A DNA stretch of 64,000 nt from Microbacterium sp. CSI-V (lineage in GTDB: Bacteria; Actinomycetota; Actinomycetes; Actinomycetales; Microbacteriaceae): positions 992,001 to 1,056,000 of the forward strand of contig NZ_MTQM01000009.1 of assembly GCF_001984105.1 (NCBI RefSeq), in the 5' to 3' direction. A model generated the notes under the pieces. It searched no databases, had not been told where the DNA came from, and was given only the letters and a program-made list of their open reading frames with translations. Positions within the stretch are counted from its first letter, which is position 1; every line of letters begins with the position of its first letter. The position numbers were made by a program, and so were the translations under genes. Below, piece after piece: positions 17,777 through 26,246 of this stretch.

Positions 17777-18255
17777 GAGTGGTCTCCTCCGGCGAGTTGA
17801 TCGAGGACGTGCGGGGCCAGCTCGGCGAGAACCGCGATCCCGGATGCCACGGCGCGCGTGGAGCCCGGGAGGTTGACGACGAGGGTCGCGGGGTCGACGA
17901 TCCCGGCGAGGCCGCGCGAGATCACCGCGAGCGGGGTGTCGGCGAGGCCACGGCGCCGGAGTTCCTCGGCGATGCCGGGGAGCTCCCGATCGAGGACGCG
18001 CGCGGTGCCCTCGGGCGTGCGGTCGGTGGGCGCGATGCCGGTGCCACCGGTGGTGACGACGAGTCCGGCGCCCGTCGCGACCGCTCCGCGCACGGCGGCC
18101 TCGACGTTGTCGGCGCCGTCGGGCACGACGACGGGGTCGTCGCAGTCGAACCCCGCCTCGCGCAGGAGCGACACCGCCAGCGGTCCGCCGCGATCCTCGC
18201 GGAGCCCGGCGGCGGAGCGGTCGGACACGGTGATCACGCGGGCGGTGTACGGCAC
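17773..18255 (-). CDS. mog: Molybdopterin adenylyltransferase (Mog/MoaB family)
   Basis: Adenylates molybdopterin before MoeA inserts molybdenum. The 160-residue protein has the family order ITVSDRSAAGLREDRGG, VVPDGADNVEAAV, VVTTGGTGIAPTDRTPEGT, LPGIAEELRRRGLADTPLAVISRGLAG and VVNLPGSTRAVASGI. Mog and MoaB cannot be told apart by length alone; the single-domain form is usual in actinobacteria. It is transcribed with moaE. Confidence 0.92.
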   Translation of the reverse strand: MPYTARVITVSDRSAAGLREDRGGPLAVSLLREAGFDCDDPVVVPDGADNVEAAVRGAVATGAGLVVTTGGTGIAPTDRTPEGTARVLDRELPGIAEELRRRGLADTPLAVISRGLAGIVDPATLVVNLPGSTRAVASGIAVLAELAPHVLDQLAGGDHS

Positions 18256-18264
18256 CGTCCCAGC

Positions 18265-19887
18265 CTAGGCGCGCGTGTCGGCCGCGGACGGGATCGTCTC
18301 GACCTCGGGAACCTCCGGCGGGATGCGCCCGGCCTTCGCCTTCGGCTCGGGATCGTCACGCTGCACCGACTCGGCGGCCGCGGTGATGCGCCGTGCCATG
18401 CCGCTGAAGATGAGCCCGTGGAACGGCAGGACCGACAGCCAGTACAGGCGCCCCGCGAGACCCGTCGGGAAGAAGAGTGCGCGCTGGTCGAACCGCGCCC
18501 CCTCGCCCTCGGGGCTCGCGCGCAGCTCGAGCCACGCACCGCCCGGGACCTTCATCTCGGCGCGGAGGCGCAGCAGGTGACCGGGCTCGATCGCCTCGAC
18601 GCGCCAGAAGTCGAGCGCGTCGCCGACGGTGACGACACTGCGGCTCCGGCGCCCGCGCGCGAGTCCGACGCCGCCGACGAGGCGGTCCATCCACCCGCGG
18701 ATCGCCCACAGGAGCGGTGAGGAGTACCACCCGTTCTCGCCGCCGATGCCCTCGATCACCGACCACAGCTGCGCGGGGCTCGCGCTCGTGCGCATGGTGC
18801 GCTCGTCGGTGTACACGAGGCGCCCCGCCCATTCGGGGTCGCTGGGGAGCGGGTCGCTGGGGGCGCCGGAGACCTCGGAGTCCTGCCAGCTGGTCTCGAT
18901 CGCGTCGTCGTTCACGCGGCCGAGCGCGCGCCGGACGGCCTCGCGGTACGGCATCAACCCGCCCTCGGGGCGCGGCACGAGGTCGTCGATCGCGCGGTCC
19001 TTCACGACGCAGTCGTTCTGCAGCGACTCCACGAGCGGGCGCGCGATCGACTTGGGGATGGGGGTCACGAGGTTCACCCAGTGCGACGCCAGGCGCGGCG
19101 TGAGGACGGGCAGCGACGCGATGGCGCGCTGGTGCAGCCCCGCCTCGAGGGCGTAGCCGTTCATCATCTGCCCGTAGCGCAGCACGTCGGGCCCGCCGAT
19201 GTCAACGGCACGGTTGACGTTGGGAGCCACGCGCGCGGCGCCGAGCAGGTAGTGCAGCACGTCGCGCACGGCGATCGGCTGGATGCGGTTGCGCACCCAC
19301 TTCGGCGCCGGCATGTAGGGCAGGACGTCGGTGAGGTGCCGCACCATCTCGAACGACGCCGACCCCGAACCGATCACGACGCCGGCCTGCAGCACGAGCG
19401 CGGGCACGCCGCTGGCGAGCAGGATCTCACCCACCTCGACGCGCGAGCGCAGGTGCGCCGACAGCGGCGCGTCGTCGGGGTGCAGCCCGCCGAGGTACAC
19501 GATGCGGGAGACGGATGCCGCCGCGGCGGCGTCGGCGACGGTGCGCGCCGCGCGACGGTCGGTGTCCTCGAAGTCGCGCCCGCCGCCCATCGAGTGGATG
19601 AGGTAGTAGAGCACGTCGACGCCGTCGACGGCACGGGCGACCGCCGCCGCGTCGGTCGCGTCGCCCTCCACTGCTTCGACGTCGTGGCCCCAGGGGAACG
19701 CCTCGACGCGCCGGGCGTCGCGGGCGAGCACCCGCACCCGGTAACCGGCCGAGAGGAGGCGGGGCACGAGACGCCCGCCGAGATAGCCGGTCGCGCCGAG
19801 GACGAGCGCGCGCGGCGCGGACCCGTCGGGGCGGGGCTGCGCGACGAGCGCGGGTTCACGACCGGTGGGGGCGGACAGCTCGCTCAT
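18265..19887 (-). CDS. NAD(P)-binding SDR protein with DUF2867 domain
   Basis: A 540-residue two-domain protein. Residues about 25-330 are an extended short-chain dehydrogenase/NmrA-like Rossmann domain: ALVLGATGYLGGRLVPRLL, then VDVLYYLIHSMGGGRDFED. Residues about 365-510 match the DUF2867 fold, with SPLLWAIRGWMDRLVGG, DFWRVEAIEPGHLLRL and LYWLSVLPFHGLIFSGM. Members are annotated as SDR family oxidoreductases of unknown substrate; a quinone- or lipid-related reduction is possible. No clear ribosome site precedes the ATG. It is adjacent to mog but has no visible link to it. Confidence 0.85.
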   Translation of the reverse strand: MSELSAPTGREPALVAQPRPDGSAPRALVLGATGYLGGRLVPRLLSAGYRVRVLARDARRVEAFPWGHDVEAVEGDATDAAAVARAVDGVDVLYYLIHSMGGGRDFEDTDRRAARTVADAAAAASVSRIVYLGGLHPDDAPLSAHLRSRVEVGEILLASGVPALVLQAGVVIGSGSASFEMVRHLTDVLPYMPAPKWVRNRIQPIAVRDVLHYLLGAARVAPNVNRAVDIGGPDVLRYGQMMNGYALEAGLHQRAIASLPVLTPRLASHWVNLVTPIPKSIARPLVESLQNDCVVKDRAIDDLVPRPEGGLMPYREAVRRALGRVNDDAIETSWQDSEVSGAPSDPLPSDPEWAGRLVYTDERTMRTSASPAQLWSVIEGIGGENGWYSSPLLWAIRGWMDRLVGGVGLARGRRSRSVVTVGDALDFWRVEAIEPGHLLRLRAEMKVPGGAWLELRASPEGEGARFDQRALFFPTGLAGRLYWLSVLPFHGLIFSGMARRITAAAESVQRDDPEPKAKAGRIPPEVPEVETIPSAADTRA

Positions 19888-19948
19888 GCCGAAAAGGTAC
19901 GCCCGGCCCCCGACATCCGAGGGGGCTTGACGTCGATAGTGTGAGTGC

Positions 19949-20587
19949 GTGGAGACCGCGTGGGTGCGTCGCGTGCTCGTCGTGGAAGATCAACCGGCGA
20001 TGCGTGTCCTGCTGTGCGACATGCTCGCGCACCGCGGTTTCGAGGTCACCGGCGCGGCCGACGCCGCCGAGGCGACCGGCCTTTTCACGGACACGGATCC
20101 CGATGTGCTGGTGACCGACATCGACCTCGGGTCGCGCCCCTCCGGCGTCGAACTGGCCACGATGCTCACCGGCCTCGCCCCGCACCTCGCCGTCGTCTTC
20201 CTCAGCAGCTTCCCGGGCGCGGTCGCGGGTGCCGGACGCCCCGGCCCGACCCGCGCGGTGTTCGTGTCCAAGCTCGACGTCAGTTCCGCCGACGTCGTGG
20301 TGGATGCCATCGAGGCGGCGCTTCGCACGACGACACCGCCCGCTCCCCCGGTGCCGCAGCGCGCCTCCCCGCTGGCCGGGCTCACCCGCCGGCAGGTCGA
20401 GGTGCTCGCCCTCGTCGCGCGCGGATGGTCGAACGAGCAGATCGCGCGCGAGCGGGGCACGACGACGCGCGCGGTCGAGCGTGCCGTGAGCCGCATCTTC
20501 TCGCGTCTCGGCCTCGGCGCCGCGGGCACGAACCCGCGCGTCCGGGCGAGCGCGCTGTACCTCGCCGAATTCGGCCCCGTCGGGTGA
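19949..20587 (+). CDS. LuxR-type response regulator
   Basis: A 212-residue regulator. The receiver domain (residues 8-125) has the acidic pair ED, the phospho-acceptor in VTDIDLG, the Ser in VVFLSSF and the Lys in VFVSKLD. The C-terminal HTH begins LTRRQVEVLALVARGWSNEQ and continues TTTRAVERAVSRIFSRLGL. The GTG start has no ribosome site, and GATAGT (19935-19940) ends nine bases before it, which suggests a leaderless mRNA. It is coupled to the sensor kinase by a GTGA overlap. Confidence 0.92.
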   Translation: METAWVRRVLVVEDQPAMRVLLCDMLAHRGFEVTGAADAAEATGLFTDTDPDVLVTDIDLGSRPSGVELATMLTGLAPHLAVVFLSSFPGAVAGAGRPGPTRAVFVSKLDVSSADVVVDAIEAALRTTTPPAPPVPQRASPLAGLTRRQVEVLALVARGWSNEQIARERGTTTRAVERAVSRIFSRLGLGAAGTNPRVRASALYLAEFGPVG

Positions 20588-22299
20588 GGACGCTGCTGCG
20601 CGCGGTGGACCGTGCGCTCTCCGGCGGCCGGTTCGTCACGCGCTGGACCTTCGTCGCGATCGCCGCGGTGTCGCTGACCGTCCTGGCGCCGCTCCCCGCG
20701 GGGCTGTCGCCCGCCGAACGTGCTCTGGTCGCGACGGTGACGGCGGCGATCTCCTGCGCCGTGTGGATCGGGGTGGGGCTGGCCGAGCGCGCCCTCGGCC
20801 GCCCGCGCGCACGAGCGTCGCTCGTGGCCGGGGCGCTCGTCGCCACCGCCCTCGGCCGCCCCCTCCTGCTGGACGCGATCTCGCACGCCGCCGGACTCGC
20901 CGTGCTGCCCCCGGCGGATGCTCCGTTGCGTGCGGCCACGAATCTCCTGGTGTGGACGATCGCCCTGGTGGCGACCGCCGTCCTCGTCGACATCGTCCGT
21001 TCGACTCGCGAGACCAATGCCCTGCTCGCCCAGGTCCTCGCGCAGTGGGACGACGGCGCTGCGCGCGTGCGCCGCTACACCGCCGAGGCCCGAGCCGCGG
21101 TCGCGGCCGTCGCGGACACCCTCGAGACGACGCGACCGGACACCGTCGCGGATGTCCGCGCCCTGGCATCCGCTCTCCGCACCCACGCGCGCGACCTCTC
21201 CGCGCGCGCCGACGAAGCGCCCACGACCCCGTTCGCCGGCGGGCTCGTGGATGACCGCCCGCCGGTGCGGACGCCGCTCTCCCTGCGCCTCCCGCCCATC
21301 GGGACGGCAGCACTGCTGTACGGGGTCGCCGTCCTCCCCTACGCCCTTCGCAGCGTCGCCCCGGGGGACCTCCTGCTCGGGCTGATCGGGGCCCTCGCGT
21401 GCGGGTCGGCGGCCGACCTCGTCGCCCGGGTGCCCCCGCTCGCTCGACGTCCCCGGGCCCGGGCCCTCGTCTTCATCGCATCCGCCGTGCTCGTCGGGCT
21501 GGCCCTCACAGCCGTCGCGATGCTGCAGGGCGTCACGCTGCCGCTCGCGGCCGTACCCGCCCTGACCTACCCGGCGCTCGCCCTCGCGCTCGCCCTGGGT
21601 CGTAGCGGACTCCACCGCCTCCGGGTGGAACGCCGGCGGCTGTCGAGTGCGATCGCGGATCGGGGACGCGCCGACGACCTCGGCACGCGCCGGGTCCGGG
21701 CGGGCCTGCACCGCGCTGCCGACCTCGTGCACGCCGACGCCCAGGGCGCGGCGGTGCACTTCACGCTGCGGCATCCGGATGCCGGCCCCGCCGAGGTGGC
21801 CGGATTCCGCGCCGGGATGCTTCCGCTCGCGGCCGCCGTGCGGAGCGTGTTCGACACCCCCGGCCCGCGCGCGACCTCCCTCGCGCCCCTGCTCCGGACC
21901 TGGGGGGCGGCGATGCCCGTCGAGGGGGAGGTCGCCGACGACGCGGCCGCCGCGCTGAACGCCGACCCCGCGCTCGCCGACGATGTCATCGACGTCGTGG
22001 CCGAGGGTCTGCTCAACGCCGCCAAGCACGCGCGCGTGCGGACCGCGCGCGTCGAGGTACGTCTCACGGCGACAGCGGCCGGTCCGCGTCTCCGCGTGCG
22101 AGTGATCTCGCCGGGCACCCCGGTCGCGGGGGCGCGCCTGAGGCCGGGCTCGCGGGCCGGCCGCCTGGGCGCCCGTCTGGCGGCGCGCGGCGGGGACGCG
22201 GAGCTCGAAGCGCTTTTCCTGGTCGCCCACGACCCTGCGACGGCGGGTTCTGTCGTGTGGACCGAACATTCCGGCGATCGGGTCGACCGCCGAGCGTAG
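20584..22299 (+). CDS. Sensor kinase-like protein, partner of the response regulator
   Basis: A 571-residue membrane protein with about eight hydrophobic segments in two groups (residues about 20-140 and 235-345) around a soluble helical stretch. The C-terminus has a HATPase-like N box, VAEGLLNAAKHARV (about 472-485), typical of LuxR-coupled kinases. The usual dimerisation motif is weak (GLHRAADLVHADAQG in place of LHD-type), and I cannot find the DxGxG box that should follow the N box. It may therefore bind a regulator or ligand without normal ATP turnover. The GTG start overlaps the regulator's stop. Confidence 0.8.
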   Translation: MRTLLRAVDRALSGGRFVTRWTFVAIAAVSLTVLAPLPAGLSPAERALVATVTAAISCAVWIGVGLAERALGRPRARASLVAGALVATALGRPLLLDAISHAAGLAVLPPADAPLRAATNLLVWTIALVATAVLVDIVRSTRETNALLAQVLAQWDDGAARVRRYTAEARAAVAAVADTLETTRPDTVADVRALASALRTHARDLSARADEAPTTPFAGGLVDDRPPVRTPLSLRLPPIGTAALLYGVAVLPYALRSVAPGDLLLGLIGALACGSAADLVARVPPLARRPRARALVFIASAVLVGLALTAVAMLQGVTLPLAAVPALTYPALALALALGRSGLHRLRVERRRLSSAIADRGRADDLGTRRVRAGLHRAADLVHADAQGAAVHFTLRHPDAGPAEVAGFRAGMLPLAAAVRSVFDTPGPRATSLAPLLRTWGAAMPVEGEVADDAAAALNADPALADDVIDVVAEGLLNAAKHARVRTARVEVRLTATAAGPRLRVRVISPGTPVAGARLRPGSRAGRLGARLAARGGDAELEALFLVAHDPATAGSVVWTEHSGDRVDRRA

Positions 22300-22310
22300 C
22301 GTCGGCGCCG

Positions 22311-22988
22311 ATGTCCGAACTCTCCTCCCTCCTGCCCCTCGCGGTCGGCATGGCGATCTCGCCGCTGCCGATCGTCGCCGTCGTCGCGATCCTGCTCTCG
22401 GCCCGCGGCCGCACCGCTGCGCCCGCCTACACGGGCGCGTTCCTCGCCGTGACCCTCGCGGTGGTGGCCGTGGGCGCGATCACGTCCGCCGGTGCGTCCT
22501 CCGCGTCCCACGGGAGCGGGGGCAAGATCGTCGTCCTGATCCTCACGGCGCTGCTCACGGTGGGCTTCGCCGCCTTCGCCCTCGTGAGCTGGCTCGGACG
22601 CCCGAAGCCGGGGACCGCGCCCCCGACGCCCGGGTGGCTCGCCGCGGTGGATGCCATCACGCCGGCGCGCGCGGCCGGTCTCGGCCTGCTGATGGCGGCG
22701 ACCAACAGCAAGAACATCCCCCTCGAGCTCAAGGGCGGCGCGGTCCTGGGGGCGGCGCACCTTCCGATGGCGGCGACGGTGCTGCTGTGCGTCGCGCTCG
22801 CTGTGGCGGGATCGCTGACGCTCATCGTCCCCACGGTGCTCGCCGCGACCGGGCTGCCCGGCGTCGGTGCGGCGCTGCGCCGCCTCAAGGACGAGATGAT
22901 CGCCCACAATGCCGTCATCATGACCGTGCTCTTCGCGGTCCTGGCCTCGACCGAGGCCGCCCATCTGATCCGCCAGCTCACCGCGTGA
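22311..22988 (+). CDS. GAP-family (LysE-like) membrane protein
   Basis: A 225-residue membrane protein with about six helices. MSELSSLLPLAVGMAISPLP at the start and TPARAAGLGLLMAATNSKN in the middle are typical of the actinobacterial GAP family (Sap, sulfolipid-1-addressing protein), distant relatives of LysE exporters. The ATG at 22311 is chosen over an upstream ATG inside the kinase gene because the protein then begins at the family's usual residue. In mycobacteria such proteins help place glycolipids in the envelope; the cargo here is unknown. Its end runs into the esterase gene. Confidence 0.82.
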   Translation: MSELSSLLPLAVGMAISPLPIVAVVAILLSARGRTAAPAYTGAFLAVTLAVVAVGAITSAGASSASHGSGGKIVVLILTALLTVGFAAFALVSWLGRPKPGTAPPTPGWLAAVDAITPARAAGLGLLMAATNSKNIPLELKGGAVLGAAHLPMAATVLLCVALAVAGSLTLIVPTVLAATGLPGVGAALRRLKDEMIAHNAVIMTVLFAVLASTEAAHLIRQLTA

Positions 22989-22996
22989 GGACCCCC

Positions 22997-24550
22997 ATGG
23001 ACGCTCCCGTCACCGTCACCGCTCCCGCCGGAACCTTCCGGGGCCTCCTCGACCGCTCGGTACTTTCGTGGCGCGGCATCCGTTTCGCCGTCGCCCCCAC
23101 GGGCGATCGCCGCTGGCGCGACCCCCTCCCCGCCCCGGATGCCGAGGGAGAGGTGGATGCCACCGCCTTCGGCCCCGTCTGTCCCCAGCCCCTGAACCCC
23201 GCCGTGCCGCTCGGCGATGCGGCGGTGGAGGACGAGGACTGCCTGTCCCTGAACGTGTGGGCACCGGCCGCCTCGGCGGAGTCGCCCCGGCCGGTCATGG
23301 TGTGGCTGCACGGCGGCGCCTACACCTTCGGGTCGTCGAGCCAGCCCCTGTACGACGCCACGTCGATGGTGTCCACGGGCGAGGTCGTCGTGGTCACGGT
23401 CAACTACCGTCTGGGCGCCCTCGGCTTCCTCGACCTCTCGGGCGCGGTGCCCGACGGCGGCTTCGACGGCAACCTGGCGCTGAAGGACGTGCTGCTGGCG
23501 CTGCGCTGGGTGAAGCGCAACGTCGCGTCCTTCGGCGGCGACCCCGACCGGGTCACGGTGTTCGGCGAGTCGGCGGGCGGCGGGCTGGTGACCACCCTCC
23601 TGGCGACACCGTCCGCGCGGGGTCTGTTCCACCGCGCGATCGCGCAGTCGTCCCCGGCCTCGAGCGTGTACGGCACGACGCGGGCGCAAAAAGTGGCCCG
23701 CAGCTTCCTCACCCAGCTCGGCATCGACCCCGATGACGCCGGCGCGGCCTCCGCCGTCCGCTCCGCCTCGGTCGAGGCGATCGTGGCCGCGGGCAAGGCC
23801 GTGTACGCCGAGGTCCCCACCACCGACCCGGGCACCCTCGCGTTCGCGCCCGTCGTCGACGGCGATCTGCTCCCGGAGGCCCCGATCGACGCGCTCCGCG
23901 CGGGCCGCGGCATCCCCGTGCCGGTGATGATCGGGACGAACAAGGACGAGGCCTCGTTGTTCTCGTTCATGAAGTCGCCCTTGATCCCCATCACGGGCGA
24001 CCGGATCGACCAGATGTTCGCCGACATGGCGGCCGAGAACACCGGTGTCGAGCTGCCGACCCGAGAGCAGGTGCTCACCGCGTACGAGCACGTCCGTCAC
24101 CGCGCGATCGGGCTGGGGGTGGCGCGCGACATCGGCTTCCGGCTGCCCACGCTGTGGGTCGCCGAGGGCCACTCCACCGTCGCACCGGTGTACCTGTACC
24201 GCTTCGACCACGCCTCGCCGTTCCTGCGCCTCATCGGCCTCGGTGCCACGCACGCCACCGAGCTGCCCTACCTGTGGGGCAATCTCGTGAGCGGCCCGAA
24301 GGACCTCACCTTCCGTCTCGGCGGTCGACGGGTGGCGGAACTGATCTCGGCGCGGATGCAGGCGCGCTGGACCGCGTTCGCGCACGGCGACGAGCCGTCG
24401 GCGCCCGATGCCCCCGCGTGGCCGGTGTTCGCCGCCGACGAGGGAGACACCCGCGCGACCCTCGTGATCGACCGCCACGATGTCGTCGTCGACGACCTCG
24501 ACGGCGAGCTGCGGCGCGCGTGGGGTGACAACATCCTGTCGTTCTCTTGA
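22997..24550 (+). CDS. Type-B carboxylesterase/lipase family protein
   Basis: A 517-residue alpha/beta hydrolase of the carboxylesterase family, probably cytosolic since no signal peptide is present. The catalytic serine lies in VFGESAGGGL; the oxyanion hole is MVWLHGGAYTFGS; the likely acidic residue is in GTNKDEASLF; the histidine is in GATHATELPYLWGN. EDCLSLNVW with its Cys is also family-typical. The ATG at 22997 is chosen because TGAGGA lies six bases upstream; an in-frame GTG at 22985 overlaps the previous stop. The natural ester is not evident. A 66-base hairpin begins directly after the stop codon. Confidence 0.9.
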   Translation: MDAPVTVTAPAGTFRGLLDRSVLSWRGIRFAVAPTGDRRWRDPLPAPDAEGEVDATAFGPVCPQPLNPAVPLGDAAVEDEDCLSLNVWAPAASAESPRPVMVWLHGGAYTFGSSSQPLYDATSMVSTGEVVVVTVNYRLGALGFLDLSGAVPDGGFDGNLALKDVLLALRWVKRNVASFGGDPDRVTVFGESAGGGLVTTLLATPSARGLFHRAIAQSSPASSVYGTTRAQKVARSFLTQLGIDPDDAGAASAVRSASVEAIVAAGKAVYAEVPTTDPGTLAFAPVVDGDLLPEAPIDALRAGRGIPVPVMIGTNKDEASLFSFMKSPLIPITGDRIDQMFADMAAENTGVELPTREQVLTAYEHVRHRAIGLGVARDIGFRLPTLWVAEGHSTVAPVYLYRFDHASPFLRLIGLGATHATELPYLWGNLVSGPKDLTFRLGGRRVAELISARMQARWTAFAHGDEPSAPDAPAWPVFAADEGDTRATLVIDRHDVVVDDLDGELRRAWGDNILSFS

Positions 24551-24616
24551 CGCGTGAGTCGCCAGGATTCGTCGCCTGAGGGCCATCCTGAGCGACACAT
24601 CCTGGCGACTCACGCG
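24551..24616. repeat. 66-base inverted repeat, family 1, left copy
   Basis: Arms 24551-24575 and 24592-24616 (25 bases each, two mismatches) enclose a 16-base loop. The core is GAGTCGCCAGGAT/ATCCTGGCGACTC. It starts directly after the esterase stop. No T tract follows. The second copy is at 26177-26242, on the other side of the ProP-like gene. Confidence 0.9.
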
Positions 24617-24685
24617 GGCTAACACACCCGGGCGGCGACCGACCTCGACTGGAAAACGCGCGCCGATCGCGGTAGGGGTGGAGGT

Positions 24686-26167
24686 ATGAGCCAGCTTCCC
24701 CCCGCGGCATCCGGAACCCCTCGACTCGAGGTCGACGACGTCATCGTCGTCGACAAGAAGCGTGTGCGCACCGCCATCGGCGGCACCGTCGTCGGCAACT
24801 TCATGGAGTGGTTCGACTTCGGCATCTACGGCTACCTGGCCGTGACGTTGGCCGTTGTCTTCACCTCCGACCTGCCCGAGCCGTGGGGCCTGCTGGTGAC
24901 GCTGCTGGGCTTCGCGATCTCCTTCCTCGTCCGCCCGTTCGGCGGGTTCGTGCTCGGCCCGCTCGGCGACCGCATCGGGCGGCAGAAGGTGCTGTTCCTG
25001 ACGATGGCGATGATGGCCACGGCCACCGCGCTCATCGGCATCCTGCCCACCTCCTCCGCGATCGGGCTGTGGGCGATCGTGCCGCTGTACCTGCTGAAGA
25101 TGGTCCAGGGCTTCTCGACCGGCGGCGAGTACGCCGGCGCGACGACCTACGTCTCGGAGTTCTCGCCGGATCGCACACGCGGCTTCTGGTCGTCCTGGCT
25201 GGACGTGGGCTCGTACGTCGGTTTCGCCGCGGGCGCGTCGGCGGTCGCCGTGACGACCGCGATCACCACCGCGGTCTCAGGCGAGAACGCGATGGTCGAC
25301 TACGGCTGGCGGATCCCGTTCCTGCTGGCGATCCCCCTCGGGATCGTCGCGATCTACTTCCGCCTGCGCATCCCCGAGACGCCGTCGTTCGAGCAGACGC
25401 ACGCCGCCGAGGCCGCGCAGGAGACCGGTTCGGACGATCCGATGGCGCGTCAGGGCCTGCGGGGCATCGTCCGCCATCACTGGCGCGCGCTGCTCATCGG
25501 CATCGCGCTGGTCGCCGCGACCAACACCGCCGGCTACGCGCTCACGAGCTACATGCCCACGTACCTCGAGAAGGAGGTGGGCATCTCCAACCTCGGCGCG
25601 GCGGTGGCCACGGTTCCCGTCCTGCTGGTGATGTCGGCGACCCTCCCCCTCATCGGCAGGCTCAGCGACCGGATCGGACGGAAGCCCGTCTACGCGATCG
25701 CGGCCGGTTCGGCGATCGTGCTGCTCGTCCCCGCGTTCCTCATCATGCAGATCGGCGAGCTGTGGGCCGTGATGATCGCCCTGACCCTCGCGGCGGTGCC
25801 GGTGGCGTTCTACGTCGCGATCTCGGCATCCGCTCTGCCCGCCCTCTTCCCCACCGCGTCGCGCTTCGGAGCGATGGCCGTGGCGTACAACATCGCGGTG
25901 TCCCTGTTCGGCGGCACGACGCCGCTGTTCAGCCAGGCGCTCATCGAGTGGACGGGCAACACGCTCATGCCCGCGTTCTACATCATGTTCTTCGCCGCGT
26001 TGGGCCTGGTGGCGCTGTTCGCGATGCGCGAGACCGCGCGTCGACCGCTGCTGGGCTCGGTGCCCGCCGTCGAGACGCCCGCCGAGGCGGAGGCGGTCGT
26101 GGCCCGTCAGGACGAGGACCCGCTCATTGACACCTCGACGATGCCGCTCGCCATCCGCCGCGGCTGA
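24686..26167 (+). CDS. proP: MHS-family MFS transporter, ProP-like proton symporter
   Basis: A 493-residue MFS protein of the metabolite:H+ symporter group with 12 helices. It is close to E. coli ProP in GNFMEWFDFGIYGYLA, LVRPFGGFVLGPLGDRIGRQ, KMVQGFSTGGEYAGA, DYGWRIPFLLAIPLGI and SALPALFPTASRFGAMAVAY, and so probably imports proline, betaine or ectoine under osmotic stress. The C-terminal coiled coil of E. coli ProP, which sets the osmotic threshold, is missing. GTGGAGGT precedes the ATG. The gene is bracketed by two near-identical hairpins. Confidence 0.88.
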   Translation: MSQLPPAASGTPRLEVDDVIVVDKKRVRTAIGGTVVGNFMEWFDFGIYGYLAVTLAVVFTSDLPEPWGLLVTLLGFAISFLVRPFGGFVLGPLGDRIGRQKVLFLTMAMMATATALIGILPTSSAIGLWAIVPLYLLKMVQGFSTGGEYAGATTYVSEFSPDRTRGFWSSWLDVGSYVGFAAGASAVAVTTAITTAVSGENAMVDYGWRIPFLLAIPLGIVAIYFRLRIPETPSFEQTHAAEAAQETGSDDPMARQGLRGIVRHHWRALLIGIALVAATNTAGYALTSYMPTYLEKEVGISNLGAAVATVPVLLVMSATLPLIGRLSDRIGRKPVYAIAAGSAIVLLVPAFLIMQIGELWAVMIALTLAAVPVAFYVAISASALPALFPTASRFGAMAVAYNIAVSLFGGTTPLFSQALIEWTGNTLMPAFYIMFFAALGLVALFAMRETARRPLLGSVPAVETPAEAEAVVARQDEDPLIDTSTMPLAIRRG

Positions 26168-26176
26168 TCCGCTCTC

Positions 26177-26242
26177 CGCGCGAGTCGCCAGGAATCGTCG
26201 CCCGCGGGGCGCCCGAAGCGACAGATCCTGGCGACTCGCGCG
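26177..26242. repeat. 66-base inverted repeat, family 1, right copy
   Basis: Arms 26177-26201 and 26218-26242 (25 bases, three mismatches) around a 16-base loop. Same arm sequence as the copy at 24551, except that the outer pair changed on both arms (TGAGTC/GACTCA there, CGAGTC/GACTCG here), keeping the pairing. It lies between the ends of two converging genes. Confidence 0.9.
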
Positions 26243-26246
26243 CGGC

